Shown piece after piece: positions 12,531-25,340 of a stretch of DNA of 64,000 bases. Under the pieces are notes generated by a model. The model had not been told where the DNA came from. It did no database searches and saw only the letters and a program-made list of their open reading frames with translations. This stretch comes from Vicugna pacos. Lineage: Eukaryota; Chordata; Mammalia; Artiodactyla; Camelidae. The stretch is from positions 1,798,001 through 1,862,000 of the forward strand of contig NC_133007.1 of NCBI RefSeq assembly GCF_048564905.1, in the 5' to 3' direction. Within the stretch, counting starts at the first letter, position 1. The number at the start of each line of letters is the position of its first letter. The translations under genes and the position numbers were made by a program.

Positions 12531-15500
12531 AGCACCACGGGCCAGTACCTTCCCATAGTAAATGCAAATTGCTAACTTTTATTACAGGAAGAAGAAACTG
12601 CCCTCAGCCTGAAAGCAGGAGATCAGCAAATATCAGTTAACCGAAATTGGACAAGAGCATTTCACTTGAAACAGTTGCTGAGTGTACACGAAATATTCAG
12701 ACATGACAAGGAAAATCAGCTTGACATCACGAAGAAGCATTCTGCCTCAAATGCAAATCAAGGATTCGGCAAGCCCAGCTGCTAGAAATGACGAAAGTAG
12801 AAACCTGGTTCTTAAAACAAGCACCAGAGTCAACAAGGAAATGGTGGTGAGGAAAGCAGGCGGCCGAAAATCTGGAACAGTTTGCTACAAATAACTTCTC
12901 CACTGAAAATTCAAAAATAAAATGAAAGTGATGCAATGCTGTGCTGACCTCACGTGAATGGACTTCCTACGGTGCTCGACAGTTCTGTAACCCCGAATGA
13001 GAGACTCAGGAGAATCAAGATAGCTCCTGGGAGTCCCCAAGTTACGGCCCACAAGCACGCTGACCACCATCACATCTGCCAGGGTTAAATTCCAGAGAAC
13101 AGACCAACTTCTGAAAGGCACAGCAAATGTTGACAAGGGAAGAAAAGGCTGCAGTCAGTCCTGGGACAGAGGCCCTGAGAGCAGAGGCCAGAAGGCTGCA
13201 GGTGAACTGCTGTGGCCCTGGGGCAGGAAGGGACCACGGGGTAGCAGATCTCAATTATCTTCCCTGTCTCCCTCGGGTAGGAGAGATAAAACCTGCATTC
13301 TTCTCACCTGGAACTGTGGGTTCTGGCTGGCAGAAGTCTTACCTACACGGAATGAATTACTCAAGACTGTGGAAAAAGGAAAGAAAGCGAGAGGGATTAG
13401 GGAGCCAACTCCACGAGTCTCTCAAATGCTCCCATATTTATTGTGTATAATCAAAGGAAAAAGTCATTAACAGTTGTGTGATAGTAAACAGGAACTTGGG
13501 GAAAGACAGGATGAGACAGAGATTGTAGAATCCACCATGAGTACAAAGGCTTAGTGTACCTTTAGGGAAGTCATGGGGAGAGGGGAACAAGATACATTCT
13601 TTAGACATGTTCATTACACAGCAGAACACCAGACCAGCCAGGTCCCTGTTTTGGGGCTAATAGACTATCTAACATCACACAGGCCCAGCGTTTATAGCTG
13701 AGGGCCTGGGTCATTGCTGTGCAATGAGCAGAGTGCTATCTAAAACCTCAACTATGCAAGCAAGGCATTGACTCTGTTTTTTATGGCAAGGAGACAGGAG
13801 TGTGAATGCACAGGTGCTTGCTTAAAAGCAGTTACTAAGCATATTTTTTCTTCTTAAAGTTGAGAGGCGGCTGGGGTGTGTTACAACTTGTTAACCCAAT
13901 CATGGGCTCCCACATGGAACCATTATGGAGGACATCCTACGATGACAAATCCTGGCTCTGGGTCTTTTCCTGCCAGCTTCGGCCACTCCAGCTGTGTCTA
14001 GACACATCCCTGAATAACGACCCCACAGAACCACCTAAACTCTTAACTCCTTGTGCTTGAAACTTAATTTTAGCTCTAAATAACTTAACGTAGAAAAGTT
14101 TCAGAAATAAAAGATATTATATTCTTTTTATATCTCATCATATTACTGATTTTTCTGATTGCTCTAAGCTGTTTCTACTAGGTAAAGCACCTAATTCTGC
14201 AGGTGAATTCAGTACATTCCTTTGGGCATAACTAGACAGTCTGGGCTGTCTGACTTCTATTAGTCAAATACCGATACACATAATTGATTTCTTTGTTCAT
14301 CAATTTCAGCCTGGAGGTGAGGGTCTGTCACTATTTTCCTCAGCTCACCCTCTTCTCTTTTCTCATCAGCATCTCAGGCCTCCAGAAAACAAAACAAAGC
14401 ATTTGTTTCCCTTCATCTACACTTTCCACAAAGGCAACAGGAATCATCAGCCTAGAGAATGAATTCAACACAAATGTTAAAACAAAAATCTACAAACCTG
14501 AAGCAACTCCATCTCCGAATCATGATACACAATGACATGAGAGTAAGTGTGTCAGGCACAAAGCATGCGTGAGCCTGACCATCTCATTTCTATTCTTCAA
14601 AGGAAGGAAGGTTTTCATATTTTTTCTTATCATTCTTTGTCAGTTTCTGATTAAGCCAAAAAATCGTTTATGAAATAATTAAGCACTGCAATAACAGACT
14701 TTCGCTGTATCAATTACAGAAGGCATTCAGAGGGGATAGGAAAACCCACCTCTGAAAAAAATGGAAATTTTTTCCCCTTTAAGAACACGTGTACAAAATG
14801 CAGCATAGAATTCAAATTCTTGTGGAGAGGACAAAAGCCACAGAATCAAAGCAAAGTCATTATTATGACTCAATTCAAAATTCACTGCACAAACATGCTC
14901 AATGCATTCAAATAATTTTAAAGGCATACTGCAAACCATTTACTTAATTATCTGCAGGCTAGAGGGAGAATTTCCCTCTTTAACAGACAATATAAATCAA
15001 TAGGTTGCCCCACCAAACGAGGAACAAACATCAGGTTTTTAACTGTTCTGATAAATCAGCACGTTCTAAAGATCAAAATCCAGAAATTTTAAACATTCAT
15101 TCACACCAGAATGAAACAAGCACCTAAAAAAAAAAAACCCCAGAGAAACTAAACACGTTGATCACGGACCTGGATCAATGAGAAATTCTTGTTCAGCTGG
15201 AAAAAAGTACAGGCTATATATAGCCTTTTACTTGAAAAATAAAACTGCTTTTAAAGATAACTGCTAAAACACATTTCATCATTCATGTTGCCTTAAAAAA
15301 ACTGAGACACTTGTCTCTGATCAGAAAAGCAATTCTGAGTATTAGTATGTTACAATTCAGTGCCAGTTTGCTTTAGAAGAAAAAAGAAAAGCTACTGTTT
15401 CTCATCCTGCACAAAGTGTAAAGAACTCCCTGCCTCTATCTCCTCTCATTCTCTAAGCTCATTCTCCCCAACCCTTCTGAAACAAGTATGAGAACCTCTT

Positions 15501-16057
15501 ATTCCCACAAAGATGCCAAATGACAAAAGAGTATCAATTTATTTGTGTAAATATATACCTACACCTTGAACTGGAGGAGAAAGGTATCAGAAGGCTATAT
15601 GGAACTTATTGCTACATTCCTGAAATCACACACACACATGTTCACAGAGACACAGACATATACACTCTGAATTACTGGGCACTTCACAAGCTAAGGACTT
15701 CCAACTTCTAGAAGATAAGTTTGTAGTTAATTTAAAATACAAAACTGTCAGGTTTTGAAAGCCTTGAACATTGCTAAATCATCCAAATTTCAAAGAGACC
15801 CAATTAGCCTTCTCTGTAGAACGTAATTTCCCATGATGGCAAAGCAAACCCTAAGAAGTAGTGGATCCAAGACTCGTGTTTATCACTACCTATGATTGTT
15901 TTTAAACACATAAACAGATTCAGAAACGTATGTCCCTACGACATTTATTCTTATTGAAATAGCATATGTATTCAATTGTCTATGCAGAAAATAGGTCCCA
16001 TGATGGTGTTTAAGAACTATTTTGTGTATTGTAATATTTATTATTAAGTGCAGACAA
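12531..16057. other. Intron-like DNA, nothing clear
   Basis: Unique DNA. The segment at 13,400-13,980 has the look of a decayed interspersed repeat but I could not place it. A 16-bp perfect palindrome lies at 15,211-15,226. No exon or RNA gene was recognised. Confidence 0.4.
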
Positions 16058-16149
16058 GGAGGGTGGGTATTACTCCGTTGTAGAGCACCTGTTGAGCATG
16101 CACATGTTCCTGGCTTCAATCCCCAGTATCTTCATGAAAATAAATAAAC
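16058..16149 (+). repeat. Vic-1 camelid tRNA-derived SINE
   Basis: Diverged tRNA-like head ('gttgtagagcacctgttgag', then 'catgcacatgttcctggc') with the box B region 'ggcttcaatccccagtat', followed by an A-rich 'aaaataaataaac' tail. The family is specific to camelids, which supports the host assignment. Confidence 0.8.
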
Positions 16150-17589
16150 ACAAGTGCTTATTTAAAAATAAGAATAAATTTATAAAAAAATGCATACTGA
16201 AAACCACTGCAATCTAGGAGCCACTATTATAATAAAAAACAAGTGTTTCTATCAAATATTGACTATATGCCAATCACAGATACAACCACAAATCACACCT
16301 GACAACCATCACGTGTGATTCTCAGCAACCCTACTAAGTAGACACGGAAGAGGAACCCGGCGCTGCGGATGAGGAGATGGAGCTCGGAGGAGCCGGGGAC
16401 GCTGACCGTCCTGCTCCCAGTGACACCACGTCAGCCCAGGGCAAGCGCTGACAGTGCTGCTCTGAGGGGACACCCAGCTGCATGGAAACTTGGGGAACTG
16501 GGGTGTCCCAGAAAACACTCAGAAGTGTTCAGTGAAAAACCAGCTCAAATATATTATACTGTGCCGCATCCTCTAAACACGGAACATGACTGAGACCTAT
16601 TTGATGCCTCCGTGTCCTTTCTGCCATTATCATTTACTTGCCCTCTCAGCACGGCCATGATGAACTGGGCCCCTTATGAAGTGCACTCAGATGGCAGAGC
16701 TTTTAAAGCTGTTTTATGAAGTTTGTAAGACTCTGTCTAAACCTCACACAGGCGGTCATTCATCACTTCTCACCGGTGCAGATGTACCACCTGAAATCAC
16801 TCCTTTGTGCTTTTTAAAATCCCTTCATGTAATACAGACTTTTAAAAAGCAAAGAAGTAGCTCAACCACAGACAGTGGAGAGCTTTTCACCAAATTGACT
16901 CAAACAGCCCATCGGACAACCTGGGAGCCCTTTTCTTCTATTAAACCCACTTCCAGGTACTTCATCGTTTTCTGACTGGTGGACTCGGCCTCTGACTGGC
17001 CTACTCAGAGAGCTCCCATCCTCATATCCGGGGGTGGGAGAGGACCCTGCTGTTGGGAGAAATCAGTGAGGAAGATGGACATCCTCCAGCCATGTCTGCA
17101 CGGGTAGAAATGTCACAACGTGCTCAGAAATTATACCGTCAGCACCCCTGGGCTCCCATTGACTGGTTTCATATTAACCAAACTTATGACACACTGATGG
17201 AAGAAAACCAGAAATTTAACTTATTAATGTAACAGGAAATGTGAAACTATAAACCAGACTGAAATATCAGAGTTCAACCATGAGTACAGTTTCTCCTCAA
17301 CAGCCCAAACTCGGGCAGGCAGTCACATGGCAATCATGGACAGAAGCAGAGCAGGAAGGGTTTCTAGACTAACTCAATGGACTAAATTTCTGTTATAAGA
17401 ACAGATCTGCTGCCCAGAAGACAATTAACGCCAATCACGGTGCACTCTCCGTGAACAGTGGCTGTGACACGACTGTGAGCACCTTGTAACTCTCTTTTCC
17501 CTGTCCTTTCTGGGTTAACTGATGCACAGAGGTACAGAGATCCAGGGATGCAGATAACTCTAAACACCTAAAGCCCATCCCTGGGAGTC

Positions 17590-17810
17590 TGGAAACCAGA
17601 CAGCCAGGGTTTAAATCCCAGCTCTGCCACTTACTAGCCCTGTGACTTTGGCCAACTTATTTACCCTCTGTGTACCTCAATTTCCACACTGTAAACCTGG
17701 GATAACAATAAAATCTTCCTTACTCACTTGTTGTGAAGATTGAAGGATTCATTTCTGTAAAACTCTCAGAAAAGAATGTAGCACATTTTTGGTGCCCAAC
17801 AAATGTCAAT
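17590..17810 (+). repeat. MIR SINE, well preserved
   Basis: The best MIR in the window: 'cagggtttaaatcccagctc', 'tgccacttactagccctgtg', 'cctctgtgtacctcaatttc' and the 3' core 'gttgtgaagattgaaggatt' all appear in order. Confidence 0.9.
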
Positions 17811-18639
17811 TTAATAAGAAAATGATTTACGTCTCCCATCTGATCATCTTCTGTATTTCATGGCTAGTCTGAGTCCCAAAGGAAATCCTTATTTCCCCTC
17901 TTATAAACTCTTGGGGAGCACCCTTCTCTTCCAGTCCACCACCTGTTTAAACTGAGGGAGGGGGTGCCTCCTCCCCACTCCTCTGGGCCATGGGTGACTG
18001 CTTCTCTTTTCACACCCCTGACCCCTGGCCCACGGCTAGCCCTCCTCACACTAACAGATTGAGGTGTGAGTCCGGGGAGACAAACAGGGCATATGAAACC
18101 TTTCCTTTCCCTCCAGTGTTGGCCACCCTTAGGAAGCACCCGGGATGCTCAGCTCCATGGCAAGACAGCCCTGTACATTATGAGTCAGATCCTCTCAAGG
18201 GAAGGCTTGCTGTGGCCCAGAGTTACGTGGGACTGCGTGAGTCTCTAATTCTGGGACATAGTGTCATGACACCCACTCTCCCACAGCACTGAATTTCATG
18301 GAGAACGTGGCTTCATCAGTAATAAAGGAGACATTTATCGCCTGCATGTTCTTCTTTGTTATCTCTCAGTTGGCTGCTGGAGACAACATGTGTATAAGTA
18401 TTGGGTCCCCTTAAGCCCCAACATATATGAAGTAACAAAAAATTCTGTGGCTTAACATTGGTTCAGGGCGACTGTGTAACACTTCTGACTCTGCTGATGC
18501 TAAATTATGAATATAGGAACTATGGAACCTCCTCAAATATCTTTCATCATAAAACCACCTTTTCTTATTTTCCTGTTTCTCAGTAATTGCCAAAGACTAT
18601 CAAATAATGGCTTCACACCAAACAGCAGTTAAGTTTATG

Positions 18640-18800
18640 AGCCCTTTTGACATAACCACTGTGCTAAACACTTTACAAAATTTCTAATTCTCACAATTCT
18701 ACAAAGCAGAAATGAGTGTCCCCATCTCACAGACGAGGGAAAAACTCAGAACGAACTGACTCAGGATCACGTAGCTCAGTGGCAGCGCGTGCACGCAAAT
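18640..18800 (-). repeat. MIR SINE
   Basis: Inverted MIR: 'gtgctaaacactttacaaaa', 'ccccatctcacagacgaggg', then 'gatcacgtagctcagtggca'. Confidence 0.75.
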
Positions 18801-20629
18801 CCAAGTCAAAACACTACACCCCATCGTATATGTACCAAATCTCCTACCACCAATTGACACACAGCGGTGGGGTCAATACTTAGGGAACTCAGTACACTTT
18901 TCAGCTTTAAGGTGCTCCAGAGGCCGCTTCTATCTGCTTTATAAAATCCCGGCTCACTGGTTTCTAACACTGGAAGAAAAGTCCGATGTTGCCATTGTTT
19001 GCACAGGAAGTCTAAAATGTTCACAGCGAGATGATAGAATAAAACTAAGATATAAGCAGAATAATATTTCCAGGTAGACAGACATAATGGACATTGTGCT
19101 ATCCTAAAGCACTAAGCACAGGAATCAAAACAAAATAACGTTGTTTAAGCCTTCTTTTACAAACAGGAATATTAAGACTGTAAGAAGGTGCAACAACGCC
19201 AACTATGGCTAAAAAGACCTTCCAGGTTGCCGGGAAAGATGCAACAAAAAACTTGCCTGTGGATCAGAAACAAGAATCAGATAACTAAAAGTTTATGTAG
19301 CACATACTGCACTTCGCTTCAGGAAAGGGAGGGGTATTCAGTATTTAATCTGATATTGCTAATACTCCTGAATATATACAAAAGACCCAGGCTCATGGAA
19401 ACTCATCTTTGAAGAGGAAAGAATCCAGTCCAGCCACTTCATTTTACAGGAGGGGAGACTGAGATCTGGGATCTGTCCTCATGGCCATTGGCATCAAAGC
19501 TCTCCTAGGCCTCATGTCTTGCACTGTAGCAAAAACCAACAGACCTGTACTAGGCCTATATTCATAAAAGCCACGTCTGTATTTTTCCAACAGTTGGTAA
19601 TCTAAGTATCTTGCAAAATACTTCTCAAAGAGCCAAGAAATCATACAACTGTATTGAAATACAAAAACATTTATTTACATATTAAAACAGCATGAGCTTT
19701 TTTGTATTAAAAAAGCTGACATGTCAAATCAATGTTTTGATATTTTAAAACTTATTAAGAGTGCAGAAACATAAATCAAAATTTTCTTTAATCACAAAAG
19801 AGAGAAGCTTATTCCCTGAAAATGATCAATGTGGATTTTTCTAAACTTAATTCTTCTGTTCAGATTCCTACGAATTTAAATATCTGAGTGGATAGTTACA
19901 CGGCAACATGAATACTGAGTTGCAACAATACACATTCTGTGTAAATAATCTTCAAGGTCGTCTGCTTAAGACAATTTAACTAGTCCCTGTTTCAATAGAA
20001 TGATACAGATTTCATTAAAAGTTCATACTGCACGCACACACACACGCAAATCCCTGTCATTGTGACAGCACATTTTTACTAAGCAGCTCATGGATGCTTT
20101 GTATACAAGGCGTCTAACTCTCACAGTCAGACACGGTAAACGGCATCACTCAAATTTTACAAATGAGGAAATATACTTAAGCCATGAAAACAACTTACAT
20201 ATTTGTCATCAGGAAAGAAAAGAGTAAAGATTTTACTTTCAATATTCACTGACAAACTTTTCCTCCATACTAAGACTACATAAAACAAATTCAGTCATTG
20301 CAAATTATTCTGTTAATAAACCACTAGAGAAAAACAAGCAACATCATTAGTAATGGTTGGACTTTCAAAGACTACTCCTATTTTGCACTATAATCATTTT
20401 TAATGTTTTGTTATTTGTGCTTTCATAACACTAAAATAAAGAAAACATAAACTTTTTAAGTCATTACCTGAGAATGCAACATGTGTGAAAATATACAATT
20501 TTAATTTATGCCACTCTGTCTCACATTCTCACTGGTGTCTCTCCTTTGAAGGCCTCATCAGGCTGAGATCGCCAAAATCGGTCATTTATGGACTCACAGG
20601 AGTTCGGGAAACCACTCAACGGGAGGCTG

Positions 20630-20880
20630 ATCAGAGGAGCAATTGAGAATGCATTCTGTGCAGCCTGGGTTCCAGCCCTGAGCCTGCCACCGCCAGCTGC
20701 ATTTGATTTGGGACAAGCTGCCCACTTCTCAATCCCTCAGCTGCAAAAAAGGAGACACTGATACCTACCCGCAAACACCTGCTTTGAAGCAAAACATGAG
20801 AAACGCATTTTAGCCTTTGGTAGGTGTCCACTCACAGCAAGCTTGGTCATTATGATGATGAGGATTACTTTTAATAAGTT
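20630..20880 (+). repeat. MIR SINE
   Basis: Plus-strand MIR: 'gcctgggttccagccctgag', 'ggacaagctgcccacttctc', 'aatccctcagctgcaaaaa', and a 3' 'attatgatgatgaggatt' end. Confidence 0.75.
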
Positions 20881-21097
20881 AAGCTAGACCAAAAATTAGA
20901 AATCACCATAAAGGAGAAACATTTAAACTCAATGAGCATTTCCTTTTGAATGGATTGAAGAAAGTTCTATTGATTTTTTTAATAAACCAAATTTTGTCCA
21001 TTAATTATAGATTTACAGGTTCATGGACAAGTCTCCAGAAAAAGAATTAGAGGCCTCTAACCTCTGAATACAAGGAAAGTAAAGTTAAAAAAATTAC

Positions 21098-21201
21098 GGG
21101 GGAGATTATACCTCAGTTGAGAGAGTATATGCTCAGCATGCATGAGGCCCTCAGTTCAGTCCCCAGTAACTCCATTTAAAAACTATTTTTTTAAAAAAAA
21201 T
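21098..21201 (+). repeat. Vic-1 camelid tRNA-derived SINE
   Basis: A 'gggggagattatacctcag' start, the tRNA-like 'tatgctcagcatgcatgagg' block, box B 'cagttcagtccccagtaac', and an A-rich tail. Moderately diverged. Confidence 0.85.
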
Positions 21202-21559
21202 GGAGAATTAAAGCAAAAAGATGGAGGGCTACAGAAGTTTTTTAGAGACTCAACTCAGATTTAAGATGGAGAAAAAAAATCCATTTCTCACAGGAAATCT
21301 TGAGAACTATGTAAACCGGCTCTGAGTTGTCTAGTCTTTTAACATTATTCATGAATTCATATTACCAAGTCTTCAAACTACCTGATAACCCACAGTGGTT
21401 ATACTGATCATAAAAGCTGCCAACGCGGATCGAGCTCCGGCTAGGAATGCTCTGTTCTGACATCTCTGCCCCTGAGGCCTCACCAGGCTGAGAGCAATAA
21501 ATTTTGTCATTCATGATCATCTCGTGTAAGTCTTCCATTTGTACTTCTCACTCTCCCCT

Positions 21560-21680
21560 CACCAGCCCCTCTGAGGGAAGCACTGTTATCATCTTCCCCA
21601 CCTGCAGATAAGGCCACTGAGGCACAGAAACTAAACCTGCTCCAGGTCACATCGTCATTAAAGGACGTCTGTATTTCTGC
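21560..21680 (-). repeat. MIR SINE
   Basis: Inverted MIR: 'gttatcatcttccccacctg', 'agataaggccactgaggcac', 'ctgctccaggtcacatcg'. Confidence 0.7.
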
Positions 21681-22269
21681 TGTTTTGTGATTGACAAAGG
21701 AATCTGAGATATCAATTCAAGGGAGACTGTTAAATAATCAAGTCTGTCAGGTCTTCACCCCAAAGAGCAGATACTATAAATTCCTGATGTAGGAAGAGTC
21801 TGCCGCCACAAACTGACTCAGCTAGAAATTAAAATCCAAGATGAAGCAGCGGATACACGTAAATATTCACGACTGTCAACTCCGCTCATGGGTCTGGGCC
21901 CTTCAATGCCTGAACGGGGGTCAAATCCCCACCCATGTCTGGGAGGGAAGAGCGGCTCTTCCGGGTCTCACCCAGGCTTCACGGGCTGTTTCCCCCAACA
22001 GAGTGTCCTCAACGATTAAAAAACTGTCAAGAATTTTACACCATGCAAATCTGAAAGACATTTCTGCAGATGGAGCACTTTCTCAGGCTTAAAACCTTTT
22101 CGCCTACACTCAGCAAGGGGAAAAAAGAAACATGACTCTAAAAAGTCTCTGAAACTCACCTCTCACAGGAGTAGAACGGCCACAGCAGATGACTCTTCGC
22201 ATTGCAGGGTGAGAACAAAATAAAGCCGCCCTACAACAGGCCCTCCCAGAGACAGCATCAGCAGTCTTC

Positions 22270-22795
22270 TGCACACTCACGGTTGTGCAGCCCTCACCAC
22301 CATCTATTTCCAGAACACTTCATCACCCCAAAACAATCCCCCTGTCACTAGCAGTCACTCCCCAACCCCCCTCCATCCAGCCCCTTGCAACCATCACCTG
22401 CTCTCTGCCTCTGCATGTGCCTTTTCTGGGCATTTCTGATCACTGAAGTCAACAATAAGTGGCCGTTGGTGTCTGGTTCCTTTCACTTAACGTGCTGTTA
22501 TCAAGGCTCGTCCATGTTGAAGTGGTATCAGCATCTCTCTTTTTTTTATGAAAATGTTAAACTTTATTAGAAGGTGGTAAATACTATCAAAAAGAGTAGA
22601 GAGGAGTTTAAGGGGTGGGATTTCAAAGGGAAAAGGGTGGGTTGAGCAGTCAGGGTGGACTTCCCAGAGCAGGTGGCTTTTTCCATATTCCCCTTTATTT
22701 ACTTTTTCTTTTTTATTCACCCTTATGTCTGAATAATGTTCCACTAAATGGAGATACTGCATTTTGTTCATCCATTCAGCAGCTATATATGGACG
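22270..22795 (-). mobile_element. Old L1M 3' UTR with nested insertion
   Basis: Inverted L1M 3' UTR: 'cacttcatcaccccaaaac', 'agcccctgcaaccatcacc'-like text, 'gaataatgttccactaaatgg' and 'ttgttcatccattcagcag'. Between about 22,540 and 22,720 the L1 is interrupted by a foreign segment. On the minus strand that segment reads like an L2 3' end, then AATAAA and a short A run. The edges of the inner piece are uncertain. Confidence 0.65.
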
Positions 22796-24466
22796 AGATC
22801 CAGGAAAATGAGTGTAAGAGGTGGCTAGCAGGGATGGCATTTAAGCAAAGGGCAAGATGTGCTTTCAAGAAAAAAAAGCGAACAATCAGAGGCACAACGA
22901 AATTCAGCGCATTTCTGAGAAAGTGCATGGTTGCTTCAGTAGGACTGCCGTGCAGGGCTGTGGGGGATAGTGACAGGAGACACAGTGAGGGAGTCACCTG
23001 AGAATATTCCCCACTGCAAGCAGCTCAGCCAGTTCTCCTCCCTCATCCTGTATTTTAGAGCCATTTTTGCTAACTTTTCTCTTATTTCAAGTAAAAGTAA
23101 TTTAGTTACACATCTGATCACCTGCGTCAGACCACATTACCTCCAAGCCACAGAAAATCATTCACTGACCGGAGAAGCTCCAAGACATAAAGGTGATGGA
23201 CCATGGAGTCCTGCCGCATCCCAGCCTGCAGGCACAAACCACACATGTTCCCTGGTGATGTCCAGAAATTAAAATGCATGGAAATATCTCACTGCTGGTG
23301 CACGACATCTGCCCCCAAATTGCCCCAAAATTATGCTGGGAAACCACTACTCAATCCTTGCACTACCCAAAAAAAAAAAAAAAAAGAGAGAGAGAGAGAG
23401 AGAGAAAAGAAAAGAAAAGGAAAGAAAAGAAAAGAATAAAGCTAAGAAAGCAAATTTAGGCTCTTCCATTGAAAACCAGCAACCATCACGGCCAGTATCT
23501 GAGCTGGAATTATCCTGACTTCAAAAACCACTGCGCAGTTACTTTTCAAACGTGACAGACATATATGTATTTCACGTAGATGATATTACAGTAGGATCTT
23601 TCTTTTTGAAATTTCCAGTTGCAACATTAGCAGAAGAAAGTTTATGTTTCAGTTTTTAAAAAAATCAATTATCTTCCACCTTCTTAATTTAAACCTATTA
23701 TTATTTTATAAAGGGAGCTATGCTACAGATTATAAACCGTTTGATTTCTGCAAACAAGACCTATATGACTTCACTATTTCAGAGCAAGCTTTAATGATGC
23801 TTTGAAAAGTGCGGTCTGGGGCGCTCATTAACAGCTCTTTAAATACTGACAAGGATGTGCTATTAAGTACTGCAAAGGCTCTACCTCCACATCAACTCAG
23901 AAAACCAAAGAAACTACACCAAAGCCTTACTTTATCGTTTTTAAATATTCCAATTCTTTTGAATATTAAATTTCTAAAAAGATAAGATTTTTTTTGAGAA
24001 AGCAGTTGTATTATATTTCCTCTCATCAAGAAAGCAATCTTTATCAAGAATTAATACCCCTGTGGAAATCTAAACGACGGGACGTTTCTAGCTAAGTGAA
24101 CATGCAAATCTCAACAAAAGCCTATATCCTATCAGATCTCAGTCGAACGAGCTCAACAAAGTCCTGGGCTACCCTGGAACTTAGCTCTTCTGTTCCTTAT
24201 GTTGGCTGAGCTAGGATCATCACACAAGGCAGGGAAAGAGAGAAGAGGAAAGTCCAGCTGGCGGCCTCCATCTGTTTTCTTCCAGCCACAAGGTGCCGCT
24301 AGAGAGACCCCGTTAACAAGCCCTCCCTATAAGGAAATCCGGCATCCACACTGCCCCTGAAGTCCCCAAGCAGCCCCGATGCCCCTTTCCCACTGGTCAC
24401 CTCCCAGCCTGTGAATGATTTTCTAATGACCCTCCCAGTTGGTGGCACCATCCCCCTCTTCCCTGC
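22796..24466. other. Intron-like DNA with a purine tract
   Basis: Unique DNA with a long A, then GA, then GAAAA tract at 23,369-23,440. The open frames over that tract (Lys/Arg/Glu repeats) are products of the simple repeat and not genes. Confidence 0.5.
23369..23440. repeat. (A)n(GA)n(GAAAA)n simple repeat
   Basis: A run of about 18 A, then about ten GA units, then imperfect GAAAA pentamers. It is an all-purine strand of about 70 bases and could adopt a triplex-type structure. It may be the expanded tail of a degraded retroposon. Confidence 0.9.
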
Positions 24467-24512
24467 TACACACACGCGTGCGCGCGTGCACACACACACA
24501 CACACACACACA
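24467..24512. repeat. Alternating pyrimidine-purine (CA/CG)n tract
   Basis: 46 bases of unbroken pyrimidine-purine alternation. A core rich in CG dinucleotides (around 24,474-24,489) is flanked by CA repeats. This composition is known to favour Z-DNA. Confidence 0.9.
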
Positions 24513-24514
24513 GC

Positions 24515-25340
24515 CAAGGCAGCCTTCCCAAAGCACAAATTTGATTACATCACCCACTTCAAACCCTTCAGAGGCTCCCGGGTAGAGTTATAGCCCGACC
24601 CCCGACCCTGCTTGCCCAGCCTCACTTCAGTACCCAGGTCCCCAGTGACCTCAGGGGCCCCTTGACCTGCTGCTACTTCCCACTTGCCTCCAGGCTCATT
24701 TTGACTGTTTGTCAAGGAAGCCTTCCTTCCCTCCAACCTCCGCACTTTGGGTTAGGTGCCCTGCTGTGTTCCTAGAACAATCTACACTAAGTCAACTTCT
24801 GACACTACTAAGCTCTCAAGAAGCAAGTACATTTCTTACTACTGTGGGTCCACTCCCTCTCCCCTAGACACTCAGAATTGCGTGTGTTATGAATAAATGA
24901 ATGACGGGGTGGTGCTCAAAGGGACAGGCAGAGCTGCTCTCCTGAGAGTCACTTCCTGCTAACACCCTTCACTGCCTCCTCTGAGTCAGTTCTAGTAAAA
25001 ATCAAGCTCCTCCAAAGCCCTCCACACCTAGGCCCTCTCCAGTGTCCTTCCCAGCAGGGGCACCCACCACCCTGGACCACATAGGGCACTCTCCCCGAGT
25101 CCCAATCCCACAAGCCTCCAGGTCTCTACCCGTGTTTCTCCTGCCACCTGAGTTACCCTCTTGATTCCTTCTCCTGGCTGACTCTTACTCTGTGCTCAGA
25201 ACTGAATGTAGAGCCAATTTCTTCCAGGAAGTCCTCTCTGATGATGTCCTTTAGCTCTTGGCTGGGCTCCCTCTACAGCAGCACTGCTTGGCGACCAACT
25301 GGGATTTGTCCACCTGCTCCTTTGAGACCATGACCTCTTG
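24515..25340 (+). mobile_element. L2 LINE 3' fragments
   Basis: L2-type text appears twice. 'ttgattacatcacccacttc' followed by 'aaacccttcagaggctcc' is at 24,540, and the more decayed block at 24,955-25,340 includes 'aggaagtcctctctgatgat' and 'gagtcagttctagtaaaaat'. Probably two overlapping or tandem ancient L2 pieces; no frame survives. Confidence 0.7.

Larger units (their letters stand above)
16150..21097. other. Intron-like DNA with several MIRs
   Basis: Mostly unique sequence. Besides the MIRs listed separately, weak inverted MIR fragments lie near 16,260-16,400 and 20,080-20,180. An open minus-strand frame at 19,444-19,644 was inspected and has no clear splice sites or family resemblance. 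No gene is supported. Confidence 0.45.

Noticed and set aside
19444-19644. Minus-strand frame (FEKYFARYLDYQLLEKYR) considered as a missing TRAPPC9 exon
   Set aside because: Does not match the expected residues and lacks clear splice sites.
23203-23518. Lys/Arg/Glu-rich frames
   Set aside because: Created by the GA/GAAAA simple repeat.
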